Shown here one piece after another: positions 36,439 through 46,881 of a DNA stretch of 64,000 bases. The position numbers were made by a program, and so were the translations under genes. The stretch comes from Parendozoicomonas haliclonae (GTDB taxonomy: Bacteria > Pseudomonadota > Gammaproteobacteria > Pseudomonadales > Endozoicomonadaceae), in contig NZ_FWPT01000004.1 of the NCBI RefSeq assembly GCF_900174585.1, positions 372,001 to 436,000 of the forward strand, in the 5' to 3' direction. The notes under the pieces are model-generated. The model worked only from the letters and a program-made list of their open reading frames with translations, was not told the origin of the DNA and searched no databases. Every line of letters begins with the position of its first letter. The first letter of the stretch is position 1.

Positions 36439-37188
36439 TTAGTTGTCGTCTATTGCCGTTTTCACTTCTTCCGGATCGTCGGTAAAGATGCCTGAAGCAC
36501 CCCATTCAAAAAGCTGCCTGGCTTTTTGTGCGTCATTCACCGTATAACAGTACAGTTCATATCCTGCTTCACAGACTTCCTGCACTTTCTTCTGTGTCAG
36601 CTTGCGCTGGTTGGCATGCACCGTGGCAGCATTAACCTCTGTTGTCAGTGTTAACCAATTGCTTGGTAGACCTTCAAACAGATGACCAAGAGGGATCTCT
36701 GGTGAATGTTGATGACACAGAGCCAGTGCTTCGTGATCAAAGCTGGAAATAATCAGCTTTCCTTCTCGCAACAACGGATGATTTTTCAATACATCCAAAA
36801 CAGGTAATACAAGATCAGTCACCGGGTGATTATGCATCTTGATCTCAAGATTCATCCCCATGCCCAGCTCGTGTGTCAGATCCAGGGCCTCCTGCAGAGT
36901 TGGAACAGGCTCGCCTTTAAATGTATCGCCATATTCCTTTTCAAAGAGCTTGGCAGCATCAATGTTTTGAAGATCAGCCAGCCCCAGAGCAAGCACTTCA
37001 CCTTTACCGGTGGTGCAGCGATTCAGGGTTTTGTCGTGATGCATAATCAGCGCACCATCGCCCATCAGAATGACATCCATCTCGACCCAGGTCACACCAC
37101 ATGCCGCAGCGGCACGAATGCCTGCCAGTGTGTTTTCAGGTGCAATACGGGCAGCGCCCCGATGGCCAATTATGGGACTCATCCTCAT
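36439..37188 (-). CDS. ugpQ: Glycerophosphodiester phosphodiesterase
   Basis: A 249-residue cytoplasmic enzyme of the GDPD family, hydrolysing deacylated phospholipid diesters to glycerol-3-phosphate and an alcohol. The family signature appears as GHRGAARIAPENTLAG (8-23), followed by WVEMDVILMGDGALIMHHD, giving the catalytic His pair and metal-binding Glu/Asp. No signal peptide, so it is of the UgpQ rather than GlpQ type. Confidence 0.9.
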   Translation of the reverse strand: MRMSPIIGHRGAARIAPENTLAGIRAAAACGVTWVEMDVILMGDGALIMHHDKTLNRCTTGKGEVLALGLADLQNIDAAKLFEKEYGDTFKGEPVPTLQEALDLTHELGMGMNLEIKMHNHPVTDLVLPVLDVLKNHPLLREGKLIISSFDHEALALCHQHSPEIPLGHLFEGLPSNWLTLTTEVNAATVHANQRKLTQKKVQEVCEAGYELYCYTVNDAQKARQLFEWGASGIFTDDPEEVKTAIDDN

Positions 37189-37302
37189 GCCAGAATCCTT
37201 TTCAGTACAAACCAGCTAGTTAGGGCAAGGTAGCAAAGTGTTGGTAGGGAGAACAGAGGGGCGGAGTGTACGATTTGTGCCCCTCTTGGCAGTATTGAGA
37301 GC

Positions 37303-37866
37303 TTACATGAGAACCAGACGGGTATCTGTGCGGGACAGCGCCTTCATCGGCTTACCTTCAGCACCGATGCCACGCAGGGTTCGGAAGCCTTCATCGATAA
37401 CATCCATCAGCCGATCGAGAGTTTCTGCTTCTGCATAGAACACCCCATCGTGGCTGCCAAGAACATTGAAGGCGGCAATAATTTCCGGATGGTGATTCAC
37501 CAGCTTTTCGGTGAATTTCCGACTGCTGATCTTCTGGTCGGTAAAGATCCACGCACCGGTTCCATTCGGGCGCGAGAAGCGCTCAGCGGTCAGGTCATCA
37601 CCAAAATGGTCCAGCACCAGCAGGGTTTCTGTCTTTTCGATAGGATTAAACTGGTCTTCCAGCAGCTGAGGCATTTGCGTGCTCATAATATCCTTAAGCT
37701 CGCTCATGCTTGCGGCTTTGCCATAACAGATCAGGTCTGTTGGGCCCAGCGGGCAGTGGGCAATGCTGATCGCATCCAGCTTGAGAAAGGCTTCACGAAT
37801 CTTGTGAACATCGTTATCACCCGCGTCAACGAGAATAATAAAACTCAGTTGGCCATCTGCGGTCAT
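37303..37866 (-). CDS. Tandem ACT/RAM-like domain protein
   Basis: A 187-residue protein I cannot name. It looks like two alpha/beta units. The first (ILVDAGDNDVHKIREAFLKLDAISIAHCPLGPTDLICYGKA) and second (NHHPEIIAAFNVLGSHDGVFYAEAETLDRLMDVI, ending TDTRLVLM) both resemble the ligand-binding (RAM) domain of Lrp/AsnC regulators. There is no DNA-binding helix-turn-helix. The ATG at 37866 with GGGGG upstream is preferred over a GTG two codons earlier. A stand-alone sensor role is inference. Confidence 0.68.
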   Translation of the reverse strand: MTADGQLSFIILVDAGDNDVHKIREAFLKLDAISIAHCPLGPTDLICYGKAASMSELKDIMSTQMPQLLEDQFNPIEKTETLLVLDHFGDDLTAERFSRPNGTGAWIFTDQKISSRKFTEKLVNHHPEIIAAFNVLGSHDGVFYAEAETLDRLMDVIDEGFRTLRGIGAEGKPMKALSRTDTRLVLM

Positions 37867-38015
37867 TGTCACTACCCCCTGTGTATCCAGCGCCCCTGAC
37901 TGTTATTGGTGTAGGGCTGCTGTCAGTTTTTACTGAGTAACGTCCTTCATATTACCAGTCTTCAGCTTCTAAAATCATGAGTGATATCAGAAGCTGCCCT
38001 ATAAAAGAGAGTTCT

Positions 38016-38846
38016 TTATAAGAGATATTGTCTTATCTCTTCGACGATTTCTTGCGTATCCGGACGAACACCACGCCAGATAAAGAAAGACTCCGCCGCC
38101 TGTTCCACCAGCATGCCCAGACCATCCATCGTGTGCACAGCACCCTGATCCTTGGCCCACTGGATAAACGCAGTATCTGTAGCTCCGTACATCATGTCAT
38201 AAACAATCGTGTCCGGAGTGATCGCAGATGGCGGCAGAGGAGGGCATTCACCCTGCAGGCTCGCTGATGTGCCATTGATGACCAGATCAAAAGGGCCCTC
38301 GGCTTCAGTAAACCCGCAAGCCGTCAGCTTGCCATAGTCAGCAAAGAGCTTAGCCAGCTCATCAGCACGGCTTACCGTTCTGTTCGCAATAACAACCTGT
38401 GCAGGTTTTTCTGCCAGCAAAGGTTCAAGCACACCGCGCACAGCACCACCCGCGCCTAGAACCAGAACGTTTTTTCCGGCAATGGTGCTTTGATGATTTA
38501 CGGTAATGTCACGAACCAGACCAACACCATCGGTGGTATCGCCCCATAACTCACCATTGTCGTCTTGCCAGAGTGTATTAACGGCACCAGACAGACGAGC
38601 ACGTTCGGTTAATTGTGAGGCAAGCTCCCAGGCTTCCTGTTTAAAAGGCACGGTAATATTTAACCCGCGCCCTTTATTTTCAAAGAATCGGGCAACCGCA
38701 TCCTTGAAATCCCATAGCTCAACCAGCTCCGCCTCATAGCGAATAGCTTCACCGGTTCTGGCAGCAAAAAGCGTATGAATAATCGGTGATTTGCTGTGCT
38801 CGATGGGGTTTCCCATCACCGCATACTGGTCGGCTGGAACAGTCAT
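38016..38846 (-). CDS. aroE: Shikimate dehydrogenase (NADP+)
   Basis: A 276-residue enzyme of the shikimate pathway (3-dehydroshikimate to shikimate). The substrate site is seen in GNPIEHSKSPIIH (12-24) and NITVPFKQEAWELA with the catalytic Lys. The nucleotide loop is GAGGAVRGVL, followed by NRTVSRADELA typical of NADP preference. It follows hemF by 9 bases, the order known from Pseudomonas. Confidence 0.97.
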   Translation of the reverse strand: MTVPADQYAVMGNPIEHSKSPIIHTLFAARTGEAIRYEAELVELWDFKDAVARFFENKGRGLNITVPFKQEAWELASQLTERARLSGAVNTLWQDDNGELWGDTTDGVGLVRDITVNHQSTIAGKNVLVLGAGGAVRGVLEPLLAEKPAQVVIANRTVSRADELAKLFADYGKLTACGFTEAEGPFDLVINGTSASLQGECPPLPPSAITPDTIVYDMMYGATDTAFIQWAKDQGAVHTMDGLGMLVEQAAESFFIWRGVRPDTQEIVEEIRQYLL

Positions 38847-38855
38847 AATGATGCT

Positions 38856-39776
<921 letters not shown>

Positions 39777-39879
39777 CTATCTCTTTATAATCAGCTTTTT
39801 CGGGAAGCATCCTATCACTGTTGTAGAGCATCAGGGAGGGGAAGCCCGAAAGAGGACTCGGGCTGAATATAGAAAAAGA

Positions 39880-40461
39880 TCAGCTTCTTATGACGTTGCC
39901 GCTGACAAGATCACAGATCTGGGACGGGGAAGCGTTCTGTCCGACCTCACCTTCCACAACCACATCCACTTCCTCACCTAGCAACGAAACCACTTCCTCG
40001 TAAGAACGCAAAGCGTCTTCGCCGGCACGGTTGGCTGAGGTTGAAACCAGAGGCTTACCCCACTGCTCACACAGCGCTTTTACCATCGGATGATCACTCA
40101 CCCGGACAGCGACTGAGCTGTGCTCACCACGCACCCACTCTGGCGCCCACAGGTTGTGATCGGGAATAAGAAAGGTGAAAGGACCAGGCCAATGCTCCGT
40201 AAGCACCGCGCGCTGCTCATCAGTTAAAGGCGCAAGCAACGGCAGCAGTTGCTCTTCACTGGCAGCAACCAGTATCAGGCCTTTTTCTACAGGCCGTCTT
40301 TTGATGGCGAGAATCTGCTCAACAGCCCTCTGGTTCCATGGATCACATCCAAGTCCCCAGACAGCTTCTGTGGGGTAGGCGATAACACCGCCAGTGCGGA
40401 CGGCATCCGTTGCAGCTGTGATTGATTGTTGTGCCTGTAACTGTTTAGCCTGCTCGCTCAA
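39880..40461 (-). CDS. tsaC: Threonylcarbamoyl-AMP synthase (short TsaC form)
   Basis: A 193-residue YrdC-fold enzyme that makes threonylcarbamoyl-AMP for the t6A modification of ANN-decoding tRNAs. IAYPTEAVWGLGCDP near the N-terminus and STSANRAGE near residue 148 are diagnostic. The open frame extends 11 codons upstream, but the TTG at 40461 with GGGGGA six bases before it gives a protein of the usual length (E. coli 190). It lies downstream of dprA, as in Pseudomonas. Confidence 0.93.
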   Translation of the reverse strand: MSEQAKQLQAQQSITAATDAVRTGGVIAYPTEAVWGLGCDPWNQRAVEQILAIKRRPVEKGLILVAASEEQLLPLLAPLTDEQRAVLTEHWPGPFTFLIPDHNLWAPEWVRGEHSSVAVRVSDHPMVKALCEQWGKPLVSTSANRAGEDALRSYEEVVSLLGEEVDVVVEGEVGQNASPSQICDLVSGNVIRS

Positions 40462-40559
40462 GCCCTGTCCCCCGTAAAATCTAGCCTTGTACAATCTGGC
40501 CTTGTAAAAAGTCCGGCTGTCGGCAACTTAAACGATGGCATTTTCTTTGTCTAGCGCAG

Positions 40560-41717
40560 CTAGCCCACTCGCGTGATGCCGGCCGGACTGCTTTGCACCC
40601 AGCCTTCAAGCTCCATAACCAGCAACAACTCCGAAAGCTTCTGGCTGGAAAAGCCTGTCGCTATAACCAGCTCATCATGCTGGCAGCTGTCATATCCCAA
40701 CATCTCCAACACCTTGCCCTGCTCAGGGCATTCCGGCTGCTTGTCTTTGAACGGCTGCGAGCTAAGGCGAATCTGTTCGAGCCCATGGAGTGTGGAATTG
40801 CTTCCTTCTATTTCATCCAGTAATTGTTCTGCGTTTTCTATCAGGATGGCGCCATCGCGAATCAGGGCATGGCAGCCCCGAGCCTTGGGGTTGTTCACCG
40901 AACCGGGCATGGCAAACACTTCCCGCCCCTGTTCCAGTGCAAAGCGAGCCGTTACCAACGAGCCACTGGCTACGGCCGCCTCCACAACCAGAGTCGCCAC
41001 ACTTAAACCGCTGATAATTCGGTTACGTCTTGGGAAGTGTCCAGATCGTGGCTGGGTTCCCAAGGCAAATTCTGAAACTAGAACTCCACCTGCATTCACA
41101 ATCTCACCAGCCAGGCTGGTATGCCTTTGTGGATAGATAACATCCAGCCCGGAGGCCATAACCGCCACCGTTCTGCCTTTGCCTGACAAAGCACCACGAT
41201 GAGCAGCGCCATCAACACCGATGGCCAGACCGCTGGTCACAGTTACGCCACAAGCACTTAATGAACTTGCCAAAGCTTCTGCGGTTTTACTGGCCTGCAG
41301 TGTAGGCTGCCGGGAACCAACCACCGCGACCTGACGCGCGCTAAGAATATCGGGATCGCCCTTAAGATAAAGCAGTACCGGAGGATCATGTATGGCTCTC
41401 AGCAAAGCCGGGTAAGTGGGGCTGTTCAGCGGAACAATATGGTGATGCTCTTCCCTCAGCCATTGTTTGTCTTGTTGAAGGCAGGCCTGAACATCAGCAT
41501 CCGTCCGTACCGACAGAATGCGCTTGGCGATTCGTTCAGGCACATGGGGTTTCAGCTCAGCCAATGAGGCTGACAGGATGCTCTCGGGTGAAGAGAAAGC
41601 TTTTAGAAGCGTGTGATAACGGGCCTGACCAAGCCCTGAAATATGAAAAAGCAGCAACCAGGGTTCCAGTTGCTGCCATTCGAGAGGTTCGGTTTGTCTG
41701 TTGTTTTCATTGCTCAT
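40560..41717 (-). CDS. dprA: DNA-processing protein DprA
   Basis: A 385-residue protein that loads RecA on incoming single-stranded DNA in natural transformation. The Rossmann-like core shows VAVVGSRQPT, TSGLAIGVDGAAHRGAL, GLDVIYPQRH and PGSVNNPKARGCHALIRDGA. A helix-hairpin-helix-like segment lies before it, and a winged-helix (DML1-like) tail follows from about residue 315. The length is normal. It follows the LysM gene by 27 bases. Confidence 0.96.
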   Translation of the reverse strand: MSNENNRQTEPLEWQQLEPWLLLFHISGLGQARYHTLLKAFSSPESILSASLAELKPHVPERIAKRILSVRTDADVQACLQQDKQWLREEHHHIVPLNSPTYPALLRAIHDPPVLLYLKGDPDILSARQVAVVGSRQPTLQASKTAEALASSLSACGVTVTSGLAIGVDGAAHRGALSGKGRTVAVMASGLDVIYPQRHTSLAGEIVNAGGVLVSEFALGTQPRSGHFPRRNRIISGLSVATLVVEAAVASGSLVTARFALEQGREVFAMPGSVNNPKARGCHALIRDGAILIENAEQLLDEIEGSNSTLHGLEQIRLSSQPFKDKQPECPEQGKVLEMLGYDSCQHDELVIATGFSSQKLSELLLVMELEGWVQSSPAGITRVG

Positions 41718-41744
41718 GGCAACGAAAAGTAGACTAATTCCGAA

Positions 41745-42770
41745 TCAGGGAGAGCGCAGAGTATCGCCGGTATGCAAAGGCTGGCTGGCCTGCATAATAA
41801 TGGCGAGACTCATCTTCTCGTAAGAACGGTAAACCATCAGATGACCTACACGCTCAGGTGGCAGATTTACCACCTCATTGGTCATCTTGTCCTTAACCTT
41901 GTTGCTGCGGAAGATCGCCAAAACACTGCCATCTTCAATGCCGTCACGTACACCCAGATTCACCAGCACATTGTTATAGATGCCGATCTGGTTCACACCA
42001 CCAATTACATCAAGAATCGAGCCTTCGATATCCTTGTTGTCTGGAGCAGACGGGAAGAAAGAAGTCGCCAGACGGCGCTCTTCGGATTCCAGAAGACGAT
42101 CGCCAACCCGCAGCTCTTCGCTGGCCTTGGCAACATGCATGGTGGCAACGTCGTTGGTCAAATTCTGAACATTCACAGAGCCGATGCTCTGGATCATGGT
42201 GCCCAGAAACTCACCGGTCTTGGGATCGGTGTAATTTTTCTGATTGCGATACACTCCATAGGTACGAGCATCAGAAGAGAATTCACCACGGGCATAAATC
42301 GTATCGCCGGAACCACTGATCACCCGATCCTGACCATTGGCCAGAATATAAGGTGCCATATTCATAATTTCAGCGCTTTCGATAACCCGGCTGATATCCA
42401 GAAAGCTATTGATCGCTTCAAGAGGAATAGCAGAGATCGCATTATCCAGCGGAGTAGAACGAATCTTCGGACCCAGCTTGATTGTGTGGCCGGTCTCTCC
42501 ACGGCTTACCGTCAGCCTTGGCTGACCATCGACGTAAACCAGGTGAACGAGATCGCCTGGATAAATAAGATGAGGATTATTGATCTGGGGATTCTTTTCC
42601 CAGACATCTGGCCAATTCCAGGGATTTTTAAGAAACCGTCCGGCTATATCCCAAAGTGTGTCACCTTTTACAACGGTATAGGACTCAGGGTGACTATCAC
42701 GAAAAGGCTCAGCAGCCCAACCCGGGGTGAGCAGGCACCACAGGGCAGCTCCAAGCATTACTCTTTTCAT
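41745..42770 (-). CDS. LysM-domain exported protein
   Basis: A 341-residue exported protein with a signal peptide (1-20, ending GWA-A) and a single LysM domain (YTVVKGDTLWDIAGRFLKNPWNWPDVWEKNPQI, about residues 31-64, wider at its end), which binds peptidoglycan. The rest is beta-rich. Family members lie upstream of dprA in many gammaproteobacteria, opposite def; this arrangement holds here apart from the intervening orphan gene. The ATG at 42770 with AAGGAATC upstream is preferred over one 13 codons earlier. Confidence 0.9.
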   Translation of the reverse strand: MKRVMLGAALWCLLTPGWAAEPFRDSHPESYTVVKGDTLWDIAGRFLKNPWNWPDVWEKNPQINNPHLIYPGDLVHLVYVDGQPRLTVSRGETGHTIKLGPKIRSTPLDNAISAIPLEAINSFLDISRVIESAEIMNMAPYILANGQDRVISGSGDTIYARGEFSSDARTYGVYRNQKNYTDPKTGEFLGTMIQSIGSVNVQNLTNDVATMHVAKASEELRVGDRLLESEERRLATSFFPSAPDNKDIEGSILDVIGGVNQIGIYNNVLVNLGVRDGIEDGSVLAIFRSNKVKDKMTNEVVNLPPERVGHLMVYRSYEKMSLAIIMQASQPLHTGDTLRSP

Positions 42771-42877
42771 GTTTGATTCCTTGCTATTGTTTTTTGCGCG
42801 CATGTCCATATTAGCAGCAAGAATTACTCAAACTCTACTCTATTAAGGCAAGGAGAGGGCTGATTTCCCTTTTTTTG

Positions 42878-45115
42878 CTACATGATTCTCCTTCTGGTGG
42901 AGAGTCTGTTGTTGGATATATTGCGGGTTGAATCACCGCTGCGAGATCTAGTTGTTTTTTTACGGGACTTCGGTGTTATAGGCTTTCGTCGTCTTTGCAG
43001 AGTACGAGCCTGTCCATATCCTGGTGCATCCATATCCATAGGTTCTTCACCGGGGCCACTGTCCAATCCTGAATCATCACCTTCATCAGTTGATGACTCA
43101 GAAATGGTTGGTGTCGGAGTTTTAACACGACGTCGTTTAATAACCGGAGGCCGTTGTTCGTCTGGCTCGGACTCCTCACCTTCTGATTCCGAAGTCTGAT
43201 CCGTTCTGGTCTGAGGTGTTACCAGGGGTGGCTGTTGTCGGGTCGACATGGGGCGTTTCCGTCTACTGCCGCTGCACATACTCAGCAAAGGCTTCGCCGT
43301 GGTGCTGACGAAACTCATTAATTTACTGATGTCCCACTCCAGAGGGATCAGGGTACCCTGAACCATTAATGTCAGCCTCAGTGCCCATAACGGCGGCATA
43401 ATGGCCGGGCCGAACCACAGCCCGCCACTGACAACAGCAACAATCAAAGCGATGGCCGCATAGCGGAAACGCTTATCTTCCATCTTCTGCCAGAACATAA
43501 CGGCTGGCATGCCTAGCCCCGTTACTGCGGCATAAAACAACGGCAGGTTTTCTGCGGTTAGCTCCGTGGTATTACCAATACGATCCAGAATACTAATGGT
43601 CCCACCGGAACGCAGCGCCCAATCCATAGTGGACTGATGCTGCTCAAACTCGGAACCAAGGTTATCTGCAGTGGTTTTGGAAAAGGTATGAACCGTATTG
43701 GCAACCAGCCCCCCCACCTGCGCGGCGGCAACTGGCGTGCCGGTGAACATCCCGACAGCTCCACCCACCAGCTTGCCGATGGTTTCTGCAGATTTTTGTT
43801 TGGGATCAGCAGAGACAGGACTGCACAGCCCACCATTAACCATACCGAAGACTGTGGCTGTTCCTACCGACGTGGGTCCATTATCAATAACGGCACTGAG
43901 CACACCGCTGGAGACAGCCCCCATCATGCTGTAAATGGTTTTTTCTGCCGCGACACTCTTCTTTGAGCGCTCACCACTATCGTTAACCGGCACACCATCT
44001 CTCAAGGGCCGCCGAGCAAGCATGGAGCTGGTTGGATCCTGGCTCATCTTTGTGCAGATGTTGTGAATCTGCATATCACCATTCAAGCTGTGAGCCGGGC
44101 TTTCTGGGGCAAGGTCACCCGGAAAATGAACCATACGGCTGGTCATATGCCCATCCTTATGGCGACACACCAGACAGGCATGGGTATAGCTAAGGGGCGC
44201 GGTATTCAGCTTTCCGAACAATTCTTCAGACGCCTCCTCAAAAGACTTCTCGCCTTCGGAAAAGTGGTACACCGCAACGCCACTCTGTTTGCGGATATCT
44301 TCTTCTGATGCCCCTGAATCCCTGAGCCTTTGATAATTCAGAGCCAGCTTCAGTTTGGCAGCCAGAAAATAGTCCTGGGCTTTCAGAGCATGGTCGATTT
44401 CGGTGTCACCGTTATGGTCTCTCAACCCAAGGCGGGCGCCGTTATCAATAAAGAAGTCCACCAGGCTGATATCCCGGCACTGCTCCACAACCAACTGCAG
44501 CACATTACGTCCGTCCGCAGGATCAATCCCCTGAAACAGACTGTCGTACTTTGGCAGTTGCACGACGCCTTGCTGGCGCTCTTTATCGAATGCCTTCAGC
44601 TGATCCTGAACAACCGGTGGCAGGCCAACCTTTTCCAGAACCGTTAATTCCTGATCAACCTGTTCTTTGGACACATCTGACCGCAGGGAGTGAATCGCTC
44701 CCACCAGAGCCTCACGGGTTTCAGGCTCTTTGCTGCCTTTGGCTTGAACGGCAATATCTCTGGCACTTTCCAGCGTAATTGGCGTTTTACTGCTCAATAC
44801 TGTGGTCAGACGTTCCTGCTTGTAATAGCCGCCCCGCAGAATTTTTCTGGTCTCTTCATCCAGCGCTTTCATGCTGGCGGTATTCACATAGCGTTGAGCG
44901 ATACCCGTTCCGAATACTGAAGAGACATTCAGGCCACTCTGCAGCTTCAAATCTTCGGTATTACCAAACCGAGTGAGGGCTCCGCCCAACAGATTGCCCG
45001 TGGCACGGGAAACCCGCGCGACAACACCGGCATCGCCAGTATGTACAACATCGGGGTGGGGGTTAGTGCCAACTGACAGAATCGGCCGATTACCTAGTTG
45101 TAAAGGTATGCTCAT
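42878..45115 (-). CDS. Large orphan with ankyrin-like and basic nuclear-type segments
   Basis: I do not recognise this 745-residue protein as a family. Residues about 190-260 (DGRNVLQLVVEQC... FIDNGARLGLRDHNGDTEIDHAL) look like one or two ankyrin-type repeats. Two hydrophobic stretches follow (about 420-470, glycine-rich, and 560-590), suggesting membrane insertion. The last 115 residues are low-complexity, with acidic Ser/Glu blocks and basic clusters such as IKRRRVKT, QRRRKPI and KSRKKTTR, of the nuclear-localisation type. No signal peptide. A type III or IV effector is a possibility. The TTG six codons upstream is less likely than the ATG at 45115. Confidence 0.72.
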   Translation of the reverse strand: MSIPLQLGNRPILSVGTNPHPDVVHTGDAGVVARVSRATGNLLGGALTRFGNTEDLKLQSGLNVSSVFGTGIAQRYVNTASMKALDEETRKILRGGYYKQERLTTVLSSKTPITLESARDIAVQAKGSKEPETREALVGAIHSLRSDVSKEQVDQELTVLEKVGLPPVVQDQLKAFDKERQQGVVQLPKYDSLFQGIDPADGRNVLQLVVEQCRDISLVDFFIDNGARLGLRDHNGDTEIDHALKAQDYFLAAKLKLALNYQRLRDSGASEEDIRKQSGVAVYHFSEGEKSFEEASEELFGKLNTAPLSYTHACLVCRHKDGHMTSRMVHFPGDLAPESPAHSLNGDMQIHNICTKMSQDPTSSMLARRPLRDGVPVNDSGERSKKSVAAEKTIYSMMGAVSSGVLSAVIDNGPTSVGTATVFGMVNGGLCSPVSADPKQKSAETIGKLVGGAVGMFTGTPVAAAQVGGLVANTVHTFSKTTADNLGSEFEQHQSTMDWALRSGGTISILDRIGNTTELTAENLPLFYAAVTGLGMPAVMFWQKMEDKRFRYAAIALIVAVVSGGLWFGPAIMPPLWALRLTLMVQGTLIPLEWDISKLMSFVSTTAKPLLSMCSGSRRKRPMSTRQQPPLVTPQTRTDQTSESEGEESEPDEQRPPVIKRRRVKTPTPTISESSTDEGDDSGLDSGPGEEPMDMDAPGYGQARTLQRRRKPITPKSRKKTTRSRSGDSTRNISNNRLSTRRRIM

Positions 45116-45326
45116 GACGGAATTCCCGGACAATCTCGATCACGGGAACATATCTGCGGCCTATCGGGGAAGCACTAACACTGCGGCAAGGGGGTATGAC
45201 GGATGCCTGAAGCTAGCAGTCCGTTAGTTGTACTGACAATGTTGAGAGTGATCGGATGATGCCTGTTGGGGCGAGTTCTCGTACAATAACCTTATTAGGT
45301 ATATAAAAATCAGGGTTTATTCGATA

Positions 45327-45839
45327 ATGGCAAAACTGGAGATTCTTGAGTTTCCCGATCCACGTCTTCGCAAAGTTGCAGAGAAGGTCGAAGAAGTCAC
45401 CGCCGACATCAAGCAGCTCATCGAAGATATGACCGAGACCATGTATGCAGCTGATGGCTGTGGTCTGGCTGCCACTCAGGTGGATGTGCAGCTGCGCATC
45501 TTCATTATGGATTTCTCTTCCGACCAGACCGGTCTGGAAGTGTTTATCAACCCTGAGATCACTCCTCTGTGTGAAGAACCTTCCGAGTTTTCCGAAGGCT
45601 GTCTGTCTGTACCGGGTTTCTTTGAAAACCTGGACCGCCCGAACCGCGTGAAGGTGAAGGCTCTGGATAAGGACGGTAACGTCTTCGAGAAAGAGTACGA
45701 GGGTATTCAGTCGGTCTGTGTACAGCACGAAAACGATCACCTGGACGGCAAGCTGTTTGTTGATCAGCTGACCAAGCTCAAGCGTGACCGTATCCGCAAG
45801 AAGCTGGAAAAGAACCAGCGTCTGGCCACCAAGCAGTAA
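45327..45839 (+). CDS. def: Peptide deformylase
   Basis: A 170-residue Fe(II)/Zn enzyme that removes the N-formyl group from nascent peptides. The three motifs are present: GCGLAATQ (about 44-51), EGCLSVPG (about 90-97) and QHENDHLDG (about 133-141; an HExxH variant with Asn). It is followed 81 bases later by fmt, with which it forms the formylation cycle. Start supported by the usual [15 protein letters not shown]. Confidence 0.97.
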   Translation: MAKLEILEFPDPRLRKVAEKVEEVTADIKQLIEDMTETMYAADGCGLAATQVDVQLRIFIMDFSSDQTGLEVFINPEITPLCEEPSEFSEGCLSVPGFFENLDRPNRVKVKALDKDGNVFEKEYEGIQSVCVQHENDHLDGKLFVDQLTKLKRDRIRKKLEKNQRLATKQ

Positions 45840-45920
45840 CACCTGCACTGCGGTCTTTGCTACCGGCGCTGAGAAGGGCGATAATTCGTCTCTTAACTTT
45901 TTCATCAGCGCCGGAGCACC

Positions 45921-46880
45921 ATGAGCAAAGCACTGCGTATCGTCTTTGCCGGCACCCCCGAGTTTGCCGCCATCCATCTTCAAGCCCTTCTGGACAGCCG
46001 TCACGAGGTCATAGCTGTCTACACACAGCCAGACCGTCCGGCAGGACGGGGCCGCAAGCTGACCCCAAGCCCGGTTAAAGAGCTGGCTCTGGAGCACAAC
46101 CTTCCGGTTTATCAGCCGAAATCCCTGCGCAATGAAGAAGCCCAGCAAGAGCTGGCGGCTCTCAAGCCAGATCTGATGGTGGTTGTGGCTTATGGTCTTC
46201 TGCTGCCTAAAGAAGTGCTTGATACCCCGGTCCATGGCTGCATCAATGTTCACGGTTCTATTCTGCCGCGCTGGCGCGGTGCTGCGCCGATTCAGCGTGC
46301 AGTTGGCTGTGGCGATAAAGAATCCGGCGTCACCATCATGCAGATGGATGAAGGTCTGGATACCGGCGATATGCTGTTGAAAGTGACTTGCCCGATCAAT
46401 GCAACCGATACCAGCCAGGATCTTTATGACCGTCTGGCGGTTATGGGTGGCCCGGCTCTGGTTGAAACCATTGAGATGATTGCAGACGGAACGGTGCAAC
46501 CGGAGAAGCAGGACAACTCTCTGGCGACCTATGCTCACAAGATGACCAAGGAAGAAGGTCGGGTAGACTGGTCTCAACCAGCCTCTCAGCTGGATTGCCA
46601 GATTCGTTGCTTCAACCCATGGCCGGTTGCCTGGATGCTGCAGGATGAAAATGCTCCGGACAAGCCAACCCGCATCTGGGAAGCCGAACCTATAGCAGAA
46701 AACACTGGCAAAGCCCCGGGCACAATTGTTAAAGCTGACAAGCAAGGCATTGATATCGCCTGTGGCGAAGGTGTTCTGCGCCTTAAGAAACTGCAGCTGG
46801 CTGGCAGCAAGGCGATGGGCACACAGGACATCCTTAACAGCCGCAAAGAGATGTTTGCGGTTGGTGTAGTGTTGCCTTGA
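45921..46880 (+). CDS. fmt: Methionyl-tRNA formyltransferase
   Basis: A 319-residue enzyme adding a formyl group to initiator Met-tRNA. The N-terminal formyltransferase domain shows [10 protein letters not shown] (7-16), the [17 protein letters not shown] active-site motif with catalytic Asn/His region, and [13 protein letters not shown]-terminal OB-like domain follows. It ends 1 base before rsmB. Confidence 0.97.
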   Translation: MSKALRIVFAGTPEFAAIHLQALLDSRHEVIAVYTQPDRPAGRGRKLTPSPVKELALEHNLPVYQPKSLRNEEAQQELAALKPDLMVVVAYGLLLPKEVLDTPVHGCINVHGSILPRWRGAAPIQRAVGCGDKESGVTIMQMDEGLDTGDMLLKVTCPINATDTSQDLYDRLAVMGGPALVETIEMIADGTVQPEKQDNSLATYAHKMTKEEGRVDWSQPASQLDCQIRCFNPWPVAWMLQDENAPDKPTRIWEAEPIAENTGKAPGTIVKADKQGIDIACGEGVLRLKKLQLAGSKAMGTQDILNSRKEMFAVGVVLP

Positions 46881-46881
46881 G

